Shown one piece after another: positions 37,544 through 50,136 of a stretch of 64,000 bases of DNA. A program made the position numbers and the translations under genes. The DNA is from Glossina fuscipes (Eukaryota > Arthropoda > Insecta > Diptera > Glossinidae), in assembly GCF_014805625.2 (NCBI RefSeq), contig NW_023998422.1, forward strand, positions 5,460,100-5,524,099, written 5' to 3'. Each line of letters begins with the position of its first letter. The stretch's first letter is position 1. Below the pieces are notes generated by a model. The model saw nothing but the letters and a program-made list of their open reading frames with translations, was not told the origin of the DNA and ran no database searches.

Positions 37544-38402
37544 CGTAAAAACAGGCAGCCATTCATTATTAAAATTGCAATTTTAATGAAAATTAACTTA
37601 TTTTTCTTTAATATGAAGATTTTTGGAATATTTGCGAACGAAAATGAAGTAAGACGAAGAAATGAAAATATGTAAATAGTTATTATGAAAAACCTGTGTA
37701 TAGTGTACATAATTGTTTTTCTCTGCAAATATACGCAGTCATTACTGAAGTCACCACCTGGCGCGAAAGGTAATAAAAAAATGTAATCCTGCTTAACCCT
37801 CATTATGCAAATGTCTCGTAAGACCGTAAATATCACCTTTTAGACATTGTTTGCTTAAATCCCTTTATATAATATAGAGAGAAGAATGGAAAATTTAATA
37901 TGCTCTGTGTTTAACGACTGTATTCCTCATTAGTTTTGCGCCACGGTTGTAAATACGTATGAGTTCAAGTGAGCCAACTGGTTTGTAATTTTAGATAAAT
38001 TACTTTCGAGTTTAGCATCGACATGGGAGTTCACAATTGACAAGAGAATAGAGACAGCGCTAATTAAAACCAAGTATAAAAGTACTGCAACTTAGTCCGG
38101 TTTCTCCTTTAAATATGGACGCAGTATACGTCCCAAACTGGATATTCACAGACTCTCATAAATTTATTACATCCTTCAATAAGTCTCATGCCCGATACAT
38201 GTAAGGCGTCACTGTTCACAGTCGTATATGAGTTCGGGACAGTGGCAACCATAATGCCACAACATTTTGACCATTAGTTTACACGTTAGAAATGTTTTAG
38301 CGACACTACTTTTTTGCCGACTACATTCAGGAGCAAAGTGATAAATTCACATTTCATTCTCTTTTGCATGTCGCGTAAAAAAAAAAATATTTTTTATTTT
38401 GT

Positions 38403-38640
38403 CTAAACAGTGCTCAAAGTCGTCCATACGTTTTTATCAACAAGAGCGAGCGAACGCCGCATCCACTTCGAACAGATCTTTCTCATGGACAAATGTTTAT
38501 ACAAAAAGGTTAAGACACGGCCTCTTCGTATCTTTAAGGTGTCAGTCACATCACGCAACTTCGCTTTTCGATCTTCCAAAACGATTTTATGCATATTTTT
38601 ATGTTTTCTGGAACAAACGACAAATTCTCTCAGCCAAATC
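38403..38640 (-). pseudogene. Mariner transposase N-terminal relic
   Basis: A minus-strand reading of 63 codons contains KIVLEDRKAKLRDV, then YKHLSMRKICSKWMRRSL. These correspond to the second helix-turn-helix of mariner/SETMAR-type transposases (VLxDRxxxVRE...LGMRKxxAxWVPRLL). Neither the first HTH nor the catalytic domain is visible beside it. Truncated. Confidence 0.6.
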
Positions 38641-38798
38641 TTTAGACTGAGTTTAAAACTAGTAAACCAGCTGCAAACTTATCAGTCTCTCGACAGAGAA
38701 GAGTCGCCATAATATCTTCCAAGGCAATACTAATTGCGAACGCATTTTTTCTCATCAAAGAGCAATGTGTCATCAACACAAGAAATTCATCATTTCTA

Positions 38799-39150
38799 TA
38801 CCCTACAGCACTTGGTGTACAGGCATATGTTCACTTTGTGCAGATGAGTGCACTGCCCAGAAAGACTTGAGGTAGATTCATCTCTTTATTATACTGATCG
38901 ATTTATAATCATTTGTTGCACCGATCTGTCTGTCTATCTGTCCCTTTTGGAATTTGATACACCGACCAGTTTTTTTTTGGCTCAAAGACAAACGCTATTG
39001 AAAATAGAATGAATCGGACCATTTATTCGATCACGTCCCATACAACTTCTTATATTGAGAAGTCGTCATGCGAATAATGGCTAATTAAGCGAAGTTATGA
39101 AGGCTATTTAATCATGCGCCGTGTCGTGCTATAATGTTTTTACTTAAATT
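38799..39150 (+). repeat. R1 dispersed repeat
   Basis: Starts ATACCCTACAGCACTTGGTG. Contains CAGAAAGACTTGAGGTAGA, CTGTCTGTCTATCTGTCCC and ACGCTATTGAAAATAGA, and ends TATAATGTTTTTACTTA. Confidence 0.75.
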
Positions 39151-39583
39151 TTTTCTTCAATGTACGTCCGTCTAAAATACTTTCGTCAATATTCGAGTTA
39201 GCCTTTGGCAGTGGAAAGAAACTTGAAACCAAAAACTAAGTAAACGAAATCTACTGAGAATTTTACATTGCTCTAATTAAATATAATGTATTGTATAGAC
39301 CGTATGCAGATATTTTGTATTTTAAAAATAAATAAAAAATTTTTAATACCTGTACATAATTTTATTATAGTCATGGATATTAAAATTTCAATTTGCTTCT
39401 TTTTTTTTGTTGCGTGTTATGTTGTCTGTGACTATATTTTCATAAATTATAATAAATTTTTTCAAGCATGAAATCGCATTTTATTGTAATTAAACATTTG
39501 CAATTCTTATTTAAATTTCTAATTTTTCAATTATTTCTGTAAACAATGCAAGCGAGCGGCTTTTCGCATGTTATATATCTATA

Positions 39584-39617
<34 letters not shown>

Positions 39618-39687
39618 TAACTTTGTTAATTCATTTACAATATATAAGGAATTCTTTTATGGATATTGTCTTCAATTATTGCCCTAA

Positions 39688-39712
39688 AGTGAAGTGAAGT
39701 GAAGTGAAGTGG
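39688..39712. repeat. (GAAGT)n pentanucleotide repeat
   Basis: Four to five consecutive GAAGT units within AT-rich non-coding DNA. Confidence 0.85.
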
Positions 39713-40199
39713 CTCTATGCGCTTAGAAACTTACAAAATTAACTCCTCGTTGTAAACGCTTTTGGTTTACATGCCTTAAATAATATATGTGTGCAAAAAA
39801 CGAGTGTCAAAATATTCAATACAAGCCTAAGCGCATTTTTTTCCTTTTTAATGCTATCACTATTTGTTGCCATTTGTTGGAAGTTTAGACCATAATGCAT
39901 GATGTCATTTAATGTTAATAAAATATTAATAGTCAAGGAAAAAAATGAAAAACAATATTCTTAAACTGATAAATTGCAATCTGTAGGTAAAATATTTTTA
40001 ATGGTTTAATGACATTTTAAAAAACAAAAAAATATGCAAAATTAATCATTTCGTTAAATAGATAAGTGTACGGTGCGTACAAGTAGTCACATGAAAAGTT
40101 TTGCACACGAATTGCTTTTAATTCGTTTAAATTTCATTCTTATCACCCTCAATATACCAAAAAACTATCGATTAATTCTTCTTTAAAATTGATTCGTTC

Positions 40200-40917
40200 A
40201 CTATATACCTTACATGAGTTACGGGGTATATTAATTTAGCGCGGACATATGTAACACGTAGAAGGGCTTAAGATAGACTTACCTATTATTACACCGATCA
40301 ATGCAGAATCATAATCGGAATTGATCCAAACCTGCCTCTCCGTCTGTCCTTCTGACGTCTGTTAATGTAAATTTGTGTTCACGCTACGAGCGGCAATTTT
40401 CGAAAAATGTTGACAAAATTTGCTACAGTGACCAAGGACGAATGCTATTGCAAATGGTTCAGATCGGTTCACTTTTTCGACCACTCCCCATATGACGGCC
40501 CTATTTTTGCAAGGCGTAATATTTGGAAAAAATTCCAATTTTCAAAGTTTCTCAGCAAGAATGGCTAAGTATTCCGGCATTTTAAGTTAAGTTAAGTAAG
40601 GGAAAACTTCCGACAGGCTGGAGCAATTTTTGAACTCACGAAAACTGACGAAAAGGTATAATTTTCAATACTTCTGTAATTCAAATAAAAAGGTTAACTA
40701 TACCAAATTTGGACCATCTCGGCCTATTTTTTGGATGCTACCCTAATAAGGATTTTTACTAAAATCGATCCTTTGTAGAGAAACCTAAGTTTTAACATGG
40801 GGTGATAAAAATTGACCCCTAATAGTAATTTCAAAGAAAAATAAAATTGCGTTAGACAATGTGATGTAGGGTTTTTAATTGGGCCTTGCCCGACTATAAT
40901 GTTCTTACTTGTTTTGC
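40200..40917 (+). repeat. R1 dispersed repeat, long variant with ~340 bp extra central sequence
   Basis: The left part (CACGTAGAAGGGCTTAAGAT, CTCCGTCTGTCCTTCTGAC, CCACTCCCCATATGACGG) and the right part (AATGTGATGTAGGGTTTTTA then ATGTTCTTACTTGTTTTGC) bracket about 340 bp absent from short copies. That insert has CCAAATTTGGACCATCTC and similar phrases, resembling the extended copy at 12.6-13.2 kb. Confidence 0.6.
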
Positions 40918-41961
40918 ATAGTTTCCTATCGACTGTATAAACTTGATAAGATATTTATGCCTAATTCTCTTTGTACACAAAGTTTTTTGCACAAAATTTG
41001 ATTTAACACGAATTAAAAAGAAAATCTCTTTTTACACGAATTGTTTTGATACAAAACGATTTTCAAGATTCTTTGAATTTTTTTAATGAATTTTTGCGTT
41101 AAATTTTTTCTTTTTTTAATGTTTTTATGAATGTTTTTGTTCTTACTCGTTGCAAATAAGGATTGTAACTTCGCTTTATATTTTTCACAATTCAGTCAGA
41201 TTATATCGATTATTAGCATATGTAAGGGAACGAAATGAATTCTTAAATGAACTCCAACAACAATTTTTTAAAATTGTTTATCGTATTTTTCAGCTGCTTT
41301 TTTGGGTCTGGAACCATTCTATTATTTCTCCCTCTACCCAGTATCTTGTTTTCCGCGAGTCTTTTGGGAATGTAGCTTTCTTGTAAAGCCAGAATTAGGT
41401 GTACTTTGAACGGATTGCTTTAAACAAAAAATGATTAATTGTTTCTCTCCTCAGTGGATTGAATGCTTTCTACCAAATACCAGAGATTGAGATGAATCAT
41501 TTTTTTTTTGTCTTATTACGCTTTCAAGGACGCCGGACATATGTTTAATCATTTTCTTTTTTTTGTCTCTTCTCAACTTGCAAAAACTGAAGAAAAAGTA
41601 TTTTTTGAATGAATTCCATAAATTTATAATTTTTTTGCGATGCGGTTAATCAACTGTTATTGACTCGCCTGAACATTAAAAAAAAAGAGAAGAAGAAATC
41701 TGTTCTATAGAGTCCAACAATTGCGGAACTTTATATGAAAAGATCCTCTTTCTTTTTTCGTAGTACAGAAAAGAAATGGCAAAGGGCGCAAAAGAAATAG
41801 TTTTGAAACGATATTACGAAGATTATTTACGGTATGATTGATATAGATTGTATTTTAGCATTTTAGGGATATGAGGCCGCTGATACAAAAAAGGAAAATC
41901 AATTTAAATGTTCTTTCAAAATAATCGAACCTCAACAGAGTGGATGCACGGAATGATTGCA

Positions 41962-42347
41962 CTTAAAGTAATTCATATAAAAACTTCTCAAAATAAGGCG
42001 TAAATTAATCGAATAAGTGGTCCGATCCGAGTCATTTTCAACAGCGTCCATGCGTCAGCCAAAATAGTATACCAAATTTCATCGAACTAACTCAAAAAAT
42101 GCAAGTTAAGCACAAGAAAATACGAACGGCAGAGGAACCGACAAAATTAGATCGTCCCAGAAAGTGACTCTAAATCGTTTAGTGTAATAAAACGTGTGTC
42201 TATCTGTAGATTGAACACAAGAAAACATGAACAGATGGACGGACAATCAACACTATAAAACATGAACCTATCTCATGTCCTTCTGGTAAACATCCGCACA
42301 AACTTAATATACTCTTGTACAAGGTATGTTAAGGTAGGGTATAAAAA
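41962..42347 (-). repeat. R1 dispersed repeat
   Basis: GTGGTCCGATCCGAGTC, CAAATTTCATCGAACTAAC, AACAGATGGACGGACAATC, ACATCCGCACAAACTTAATA, ending GTAGGGTATAAAAAC. Contains an internal repeat of the AACACAAGAAAA.. part. Confidence 0.65.
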
Positions 42348-42671
42348 CTGGGTACGAGGCAACAATGGCCTTTAAAAATTCTGACACAATCAATTATGTT
42401 TGGCACTTTTTTTTATGAAAAATTGATATTGCAGAGTCTTATTATGACTATAAGCCAACATTTCGAAACGGAGGCGGTGTTCATTGTCCCTAGTTTGGAG
42501 ATGATGTTGTTGCTTTCTCTAAAACTAAGATTTAGGAGCACGAACGATATCCGCTCTCCCTGGTTTCGAGTTGCCACTGGCGCTTTCTCTATTTCATCAG
42601 GTGTTCGCTAATTCTGTAGATTAATTTTTAAATCACGTGATTAATATTCCGGAATATATAATGTATGTGCG

Positions 42672-42713
<42 letters not shown>

Positions 42714-43091
42714 TTGTGCTGTATACAAATGTATGTAAACTCGTTCATTTATGTATGTATATATATGTGTGTATATTTCAATTTCCTTAAAAAAGTTTTA
42801 ATACTGCATTACTTTTTATTTTAAATTCGAAAAGAATTCAATATTCAAATCACGTATCCAGAAAAAAAACCTCTAAACAAATAACTTCATGTATTAGATT
42901 TTTTGTTTTTGTTTGCTTTGAAAACAACATAACAAAAACATGAAAGATATTTGTTACTTTTGCATATTAAACTCATAGATAAATTTCCGTAGATTTAGTT
43001 TAGCCTTGTTTGAAATACCGTCATGCGCTTACATATATACAGATATGTAGATGGATAGATTCTAAACCAACCAACAAGGTCAACAATACTT

Positions 43092-43497
43092 TTTACACTC
43101 CACACCCCGGACTAGCATAAGGTTATGTAAAGTTTGTCCGTATGTATGCAACACCCAGGAGGAGGTGCGGTAGACCTACCTTTTATTATACCGATCGGAT
43201 TTAGGATAAATTTTTGTTTTCGCTGTTAAAGTTGTCTGTCCGTATGTCCGTCTTGGTTTCTCGCGTTCAAACGACAAGTCGTAAACTTATGAAATATTTC
43301 GATGAAATTTGATACACCGGCATGTTTTGGGCCGAGAACGAGCGATATTGAAATAGATTCGGAACGGATCATAGCTTCGATGACTCCCCATATAAAGTCT
43401 TGTTTTAAAAAGTCGTTCTATAAATAACTGTATTGAACAAAGTGGTCTATGATCTATATTGGTGGGCGGCGTCCCACTACAGTGTTTCCACTTGTTC
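43092..43497 (+). repeat. R1 dispersed repeat
   Basis: Landmarks: TATGTATGCAACACCCAGGA, TAGACCTACCTTTTATTATA, GTCTGTCCGTATGTCCGTC, AATATTTCGATGAAATTTG, CCCCATATAAAGTC, then the tail TGTTTCCACTTGTTCT. It ends about 600 bp before the Gp150 start codon. Confidence 0.75.
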
Positions 43498-43499
43498 TA

Positions 43500-44095
43500 A
43501 ATTAGAAAGACGTTGTGTTATTTATGGAAAACTTATTTTTTACAAGTCGTTTCGTTGAGATTCCAAACAAGCCTGTTCGCTGACAAGAAGCATGTCGAAG
43601 CGTGTTTTAGATTGTCTGAAGTCTTGTTTGCTTGGGAAAATCGGTACAAGTTTTTTAGAAGGCCTCCTTTCCCGCATAATACTTTCCCCTCTTCGACAAA
43701 TGAGTTTTTGCGAAAAAGCACATATGACATGATGATGCATCACATGACACAACAACGACTGACTGAAGATTAAAGTGCAATTTTGAAAAAAAATTAAAAG
43801 ATAAGTCATAAGTTCTACAAAAAAAGCTTTTACTTTATACCCCGCATTAGTGACTTTTCACAAGCCGTGGGGCAAGCCTTCACGGTAATGCTTAGAAGGA
43901 TCTGCGTCCGTTTGATGGCACATCAATGAGAAATATATTACTTTAGTTCAAGCTAATGGAAATAAAATCTTTTACTTCGAAAAAGTTTGCCTGTTTATCT
44001 CGTAATGCATGTAAATAATATATTATATACTGTACATAATATACAACACATTACATATTAACATACGTATTTACATTAAATATGTAAAATATATT
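43500..44095. other. Sequence directly upstream of the Gp150 coding exon
   Basis: Presumed intron, ending in the acceptor at 44109. The 86-codon frame at 43513-43773 is unassigned and overlaps antisense frames. AT-rich TACATA repeats at 44010-44090. Confidence 0.45.
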
Positions 44096-44118
44096 TTGTT
44101 TCCTTTCAGCATAGCGCA
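44095..44118 (+). promoter_or_regulatory. Splice acceptor and 5' UTR segment before the Gp150 start codon
   Basis: A pyrimidine-rich tract ending TTTCAG (44104-44109) precedes nine untranslated bases and the start ATG. The coding start therefore appears to lie in a second or later exon, with the promoter upstream beyond an intron of unknown length. Confidence 0.6.
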
Positions 44119-47100
44119 ATGTTACGCCAGTCGCGACTGGTGCTACTATTGCTCCTCACCTTAGAGGTCGTGCAAGTAGCCTTTACATCCACGCCGCTTC
44201 CATATAATTTCGTGCACGATGATATACCAAACAATCTATTGGACTTGGATGATGAAAGCCAAACAGACTTAATTAAATCGCACATAAAACTATCAACGCC
44301 TCAAGAGAAATATAATGTAACAATACCGACGAACACGCTTTCTATTGATAACAATTTCAGGCGCTTTAGTTGTAGTTGCATTGTTATTGGTCTTCGTTTC
44401 AGAAAGCGTGTTAATGCTATGACCACCACCAGTAAAACTGTAGATGACAATTACGATGATGAGTATGACAATTACGAGTACGACGATGATATATATGATA
44501 GCTATGATGAAAGCTCTACAAGTACGACCGCCAGTACAAAGGCAACCAAAAAGACAAAAGGCAAAACGAAATTGAATAATTCTAAAGAAATATTTAGAGT
44601 TCAGATGAAACCCATTAAGGGAGATATCAAAGTAAGTTAATGATAAAAATATAATGATCGATTTTATCAGGAATTAATTTTTTGTTGTTTTTTATTTTTA
44701 TTTTTATTGCAGACTTCCACTGTTAAAGATTTGAATTTGGATAACAATGAATCTAATGCTATTGAAAGTCATGAGAAAACTCTTAATTCAGATGAAGACG
44801 ACTATGACGACGAGGACGATGACGAGGATGACGACGACGATGATGATGACGACGATGATGAGGATTTCGATACCGTAAATAGTATCCATGATGAAGAAGA
44901 AGTCGAATTCACTCAAAGCGTTCCCTGTCCTAGATATTGTATATGTGAACGTAATGTCAACAGCTACTTGGTGGCCTATTGTAGCCGGTAAAGCGAACGC
45001 CATCAAGGTTTCCTAATCAATTTTATTTATTTTCACTTTTCTTATTATTCACGTAGCATTGATCCTGGAACGCAGAAATTCGGCAAAGATATAACCGATT
45101 TGGTGGTAACAGACGTTAGCCCCAAATATCCCATACTATTGGGTCCAAATTTCTTCTTGGATTTGGGCTTAAAGTACGTTTCATCGATTAAAATCGCCAA
45201 TTGCTCGATAGAATATTTGCATCCGGATGCCTTTTCGGGTTTAGATGAGTTATATGCCGTGAATTTAACAAATGTCGGTTTGGCTATTATGAACCCGGAT
45301 ACATTTGCGAAAAATAAAAAATTACGCTTATTAACCATAACTGGTAATGACTTGAGTGTCATGTCTAGTGTACACTATCTACTTAAGGTATTTAAAAATT
45401 GATGAGCTTAAGCGTGAGTTACGGTTTATGTAATACGTTTTTTCATTATTACTTGCTTTGCAGTCGTCCAGCTTGGAAGAATTGGATTTGTCGCGTAACA
45501 ATCTCATGGAGCTTAATCCTCACGCCTTCTCGCAGCTCAGCAATATCATTTACATTAATTTATCGCAAAATAATTTACAGAAAATACCGGAAGGTATCTT
45601 CGATCAATTGCAAACTATAGAGGAATTAGATTTGTCATACAATTCGTTAAAGTCCTTGCCTGCGAATATCTTTAACGGCACCGCCTTAGCTATCTTGCAT
45701 TTGAAATATAATTCGATTACAAATGATTTACGTTTCGCTACCGCCGATCTACAACAGTTGGATTTGAGTTTCAATCAAATCCATCAGGTTCATCACGGTA
45801 TGTTCGATAGAATGACTGGTTTAACCAATTTGAATTTGAAGGGTAATGGACTAACGAAAATTCAGACCGATTCCTTTTTGAGTTTGAAGAATTTACGTCA
45901 CATCGATTTGTCGATCAATGAATTGAATAAGATATCAAGTATGATCTTTTACAAAAATGCTGGCTTGGATGTTATACGTTTGAATGACAATCCGCGTCTT
46001 AGCGAATTACCTACGGACGGCTTCCGCAGCCATAATGGTTACTTTACGGTCTATTACTTTGATATTTCGAATTGTGCCATTGGAGCTTTAGGACATAAAA
46101 CCTTCTCAACAATGCCTCACCTCACCACCTTAAAGTTAGCCTGGAATAATATCAATAACTTGGATCGCGACACGTTCGCCAGTTTGAAAAAATTGATTGA
46201 TCTTGATTTGAGTAATAACTTGATAAGCAAACTAGACGATCTCATCTTTATGAGAAACAACGATTTAACCAAGTTGAACTTGGCCGGCAATCCTATCCGC
46301 AAGCTATCCGTACGTTTGTTCTTGCCTTTCAATAAATTACGCGAACTTGATGTTAGTGATTGTGAGCTGACTTCTCTATTAAGCGATAATCAATTTGGTG
46401 TGGGACGCAAATATAAATTCTATCAGACTTTACATTCGTTCAATGCCTCGGCCAATCAAATTCGTAAAATCAGTTCAGTGGATGTACGCAACTTTAAGAA
46501 TTTACGTAGCCTGGATATAACGCAAAATCCAATTAAGTGCAACGATGGCTTCCAAGACTTTATCGGTTACGTATCGTTAAACACCGAAATTATGCCTTAC
46601 AAAATGCCCAGCTTGGATAGCATTGTTGCTGAGAGTACTTCACCTAAAATTCAGGCCGAACTAGGCTGGTCTTCATTGGCTCACCATATTTGCAAGCACT
46701 TGGAGACCGAGACAGAACCGAAAAATCAATACAATAAGAAAAATAAGTTACCGAAATACAACACTGAAGACGAAAAAGATGAAAACGATAAGCAATTGTT
46801 GACCGTACTAGAAGATCTCGAATCCCATAAGATCTTGAGAGGTAAATCGGAAAAGAAGAAAAAATTGATCGAAGCTTTAAGTGATAACTATGACGAAGGC
46901 CGTGCAGATAACGCGGAGGAAGAAGACACTGATGAGAAGTACAATAATGCCGAAGAAATAAAAGACGATGACACCGATAGCAGTTATTCTGACGATGACG
47001 ACGAGGAGGAGCCAGAAGATATCGCAGCCAATGATGATGAATACGAAGATTACGAAAAGAAAGCCAAGATTTCCAAAAATGTTAAAGATCACGGCGTTAA

Positions 47101-48205
47101 GGTTGAGGAAATTGATCTGAGTAAAGAAACTGAAAACAAATATCTACTGGGTAAGTAAGGGTTTGAAATAATCGCAAAGATTATGAAAACGTCAAGTTCG
47201 TTGTTTCATTATCCATCTGTGTCCTACGCTTCTCATTGTATTTCTTTCCATTACATTTCCGAGGCTTAGTGTTTCGCCATTGGCCTGAATGAGTATGCCA
47301 TTGATAGACCGTATGATTCGTCCGTTCTTTTTATGCAATTTTAAAGCATTAAAGCATGGCGTTTCCTTGGCTTAGTCTTAAGCAGAATTCTTTCGAAATA
47401 ACCTAAAGCTCTCTCTAAATCTTAAGGAAAGATGAAGACTTTGACCATAACAGAGATAAAGCCGCCTTCTTTATTTATTATCGGAAAGTCGACCGTTGTT
47501 GTGCATTTGCGCTCGCTGTTTCCGTGTGTAACATTCAAAAATGAGATAGAATTCCGGAATCGATCTAAGTTTGACTGTCCGTCTGTCTGTATTTTTTTCT
47601 TGTCTTCAACCCACAGATCGCAAAGTTTTGAGATATTTTCGGTGCGCCGATATGTTTTGAACCAATGACGAAAGCCGGATTGGACCACTTTTTCCACCAC
47701 TTCCCATGTAACGCCTAATTTTGGAAAATCGATGAATAAATGTTAAGGAAAGTGGTGTAGGGCATTCACGGCCATCTATAATGTCTTTATTTGTCTCCAT
47801 TTCACCTTTGTTCAACAAATTTTCATTTCAGACAAATTTTTAGCTCAACAAGAAAAACATTTGAACAATATTATCCGGGACGAAGAAGAAGAGGCCAGCA
47901 ATGATGATGATGATGACGAAGACGATGACGAAGAATTCATTATCGAGCATGGTCGCATTTACTATAGTGGCTACAGATTTATGATACCCATCATAATTAT
48001 AGTAACTAGCGTTCTATTGCTATTACTGATCATCGCTAAAGTGGTGTCGATGGTTATGCGGAAACGCGGCGAACGCTATCGCATGTCTCTGCTGCAAGCC
48101 CATAAAAATTCAATAGTCTATCAGAAACTAAGCGAAGAAATCAAGCCACCCAAAGAGCCCAAACAACCCAAAGTGCATCGTTATGCTCCGATTAGTGTAG
48201 TCTAA
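44119..48205 (+). CDS. Gp150: Gp150-like LRR transmembrane glycoprotein (5 coding exons)
   Basis: Coding exons joined at GT..AG sites: 44119-44631, 44713-44987, 45057-45387, 45464-47150, 47832-48205, giving 1059 residues. Seen: a signal peptide (1-24); an acidic N-terminal region with a near-pure Asp/Glu tract around 200-222; an LRRNT cysteine cluster (C243, C247, C249, C261); about 18 leucine-rich repeats over roughly 285-735; a second long acidic region (about 770-960); one membrane segment near 986-1008; and a 48-residue basic tail with tyrosines at 1018, 1032 and 1053. Known: Drosophila Gp150 is an LRR membrane protein of very similar length with a tyrosine-phosphorylated tail; it is a DPTP10D substrate and modulates Notch signalling from endosomes. 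Identification rests on this architecture, recalled from memory. Start: the ATG lies 10 nt after an acceptor (44108-44109) and opens the signal peptide, so 5' UTR exons lie upstream. Odd: a Cys/Arg patch at residues 81-98 flanked by two acceptor-like sequences. Confidence 0.85.
44632..44712 (+). other. Gp150 intron 1 (81 nt)
   Basis: GTAAGT donor after the AAA codon ending at 44631, and a T-rich acceptor ending TTGCAG. Phase 0. It joins the N-terminal acidic exon to the Asp-rich exon. Confidence 0.85.
44988..45056 (+). other. Gp150 intron 2 (69 nt)
   Basis: GTAAAG donor and CGTAG acceptor. The intron is phase 2 and splits the arginine codon at residue 263, directly after the LRRNT cysteines. 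Confidence 0.85.
45388..45463 (+). other. Gp150 intron 3 (76 nt)
   Basis: GTATTT donor after AAG, acceptor TTTGCAG, phase 0. It interrupts the LRR array, and the LRR consensus resumes at once in the next exon. Confidence 0.85.
47151..47831 (+). other. Gp150 intron 4 (681 nt) containing an R1 repeat
   Basis: GTAAGT donor after a one-base phase-1 overhang and acceptor TTTCAG at 47826-47831. Much longer than the other introns, partly because it holds an R1 dispersed repeat at about 47555-47797. It separates the extracellular acidic region from the exon carrying the membrane span and cytoplasmic tail. Confidence 0.85.
47555..47797 (+). repeat. R1 dispersed repeat inside Gp150 intron 4
   Basis: GTTTGACTGTCCGTCTGTCT, CAACCCACAGATCGCAAAG, GATATGTTTTGAACC, GTGGTGTAGGGCATTCA, ATAATGTCTTTATTTG. 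Same orientation as the host gene. Confidence 0.7.
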
Positions 48206-49345
48206 ACTTTAAATGATAAAAGTGGGTGGGAAAGCAATGATTAAAAGTGCGGGAGAGCGGGAGAGCGGGAGAGTGGGAGGAAAAGCTGCGAAATCATTTT
48301 AAATACTATCTGTTTTGTTTAGGAGAGATACACAACAAACAAGCAAAGAAGTTTCCGAGAAGCGAGGAAAATCGAAAGTTATACGATTTAGGTTAAACTT
48401 TTAACCATTTGTAATACAAATACTATAGATAACCTATATGATATAATAATAATATGCGACATACAAAAAAAAATATCTCTATCTACACCTATATATATTA
48501 ATAGATTTTTTTTTTTTGTTTGTTTCAAATTTTATAAAGAAAATTAAATAATGAAAGATGAAAAAGAAAAAAGAGAAAAGTATTAAGGAAAGAAACAGAA
48601 GATTGTGTAAAATTCCAATTAGCCACAAATTGAAAAGGAAAAAAGAGACGAAAAGAGAAATCAAAAATTTCCATATATATAATGTGTGTACTTAATCGAT
48701 ATTATATAACACTAATTACGATAAAATGATCATTAATATATCTGTTGAAAGAAAATCACAAAAAGCAATAATTAGTTAACAAAACAGCAAAATATATAGA
48801 TATTTATATACACATATATTCCTCTTAAAATGCATTTAATGTCGGTTAATTTCTTCAGTCTATCGTCAAGTGCCATTAAACTTAAATATTTGGTATACGA
48901 TATATTAACAGCCTTCTACAATAAAATCAAAAGCAAAATTTTTAATCCCCAGAGCAACAATTATCGTTAAACCTAAAAAACGTTCTAGATTAAAAATTAC
49001 CCAACAACAGCAACAACTATCACTAAAGTGTTGAAATTTTAAATAATCTCTTCCTTCCTTCCTTCCCCGTTGAACACAAAATATTTTTATTTTAACATAA
49101 ACATATATTTAAAAATTCGTTTTCCTGTAAAATTTTATTTTCGATTATAATTTAATTTTTATTTGTAATTATTTTTGTCTTTTTCTTTTTTAAATCAGTA
49201 AATAACATTTCGATAAATATGTTATAAATTTTAGAAATAGTATTTAAAATTAATAAAAAAAAATAAAAAAAAATTTACAAAAAAAACTTTTTCTTTTATT
49301 TTTAAACTCATTGAGAAATATTATTAGTTGTGTAAATAAATTCAT
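48206..49345 (+). other. Gp150 3' UTR and downstream A/T-rich tract
   Basis: Follows the TAA at 48203-48205. It contains an octamer CGGGAGAG repeated three times from 48250, long A/T runs, and several possible polyadenylation signals: AATAAA near 48920, A-rich AATAAA clusters near 49250, and AATAAA near 49335. I cannot tell which 3' end is used. There is no other coding signal. Confidence 0.5.
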
Positions 49346-49511
49346 TCCGCTGTAACTGACGCGTTCAATTTGCCCGAAATTTCGGGTATAGATAACTTAG
49401 ATATCATGTCATTCGGGACACTGCAAAAAAATTCAGCTAAAGCTAGGGAAATGATTAAGTTCGCTAGAAGTGAAAATGCAGTAAGCTACGAAACAGAAAT
49501 ATCATCAACTT

Positions 49512-49645
49512 AGAATTTTACGCTGATCAAGAAAATATATACATTATAGAGTCTCTGAAGCTTCCTTTTGGGTTTTGCAGATTATAATGGAAGAAAACAA
49601 AATGAGCGTACCCCCATCCTAAAGTGCTGGGTATAATAACACCAC
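49512..49645 (+). repeat. R2 dispersed repeat
   Basis: CGCTGATCAAGAAAATATAT, AGAGTCTCTGAAGCTTCC and GTGCTGGGTATAATAAC. The same phrases (TTGATCAAGAGTTCG, CTCTGAAGCG, GTAGAGTATAAG) recur at 63.2-63.4 kb. Confidence 0.45.
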
Positions 49646-50136
49646 AAGAGAAGTCTACAAATTTAATAACTACATTCCTTGTACCACACAATCTAACTAA
49701 AAAAGTTTACTCTCCTTTTATGAGCAAAGATATAATCAAAAGGATTTTTGGTTCGTTGCGGATATCGGCAGAAAACATCAGCTCTTGAATTTATTTTTTA
49801 ACAGAAAATGTCCAGATTAACAAAGACCTGGCAAAGAGTCAGGCTCTCTGATAACTGCAAAACAATTGAAAATTAATGAAGAGCATAAAAATTTTACATT
49901 ACGATCTTATGCATGAAACTCTCTTCTCAATTTTCTCTTCGCTTTGCAAAAGTTTCAAGTTCTTAATGTATGGCGCCTTTATCACCATACAACGACGTGA
50001 TTATATATCAAAGGGAGCATATTTTGTATAAAATCCAGTCATTACGCTAACTTTCCTCAGCAAAGTCGCGTCTCAAATGATTTTTTCAAATATTTTGATA
50101 ACTTAAGTCAATATTGCGAAATTTTTTTAAAGCAAA

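Noticed and set aside
37495..37836. 113-codon minus-strand frame
   Set aside because: Begins in the palindrome region, low complexity, no family features.
44119..48205. Identification of the LRR gene as windpipe
   Set aside because: First considered from recalled gene order near T3dh. Windpipe is shorter with few LRRs; about 18 LRRs, 1059 residues and the short Tyr-containing tail fit Gp150 better.
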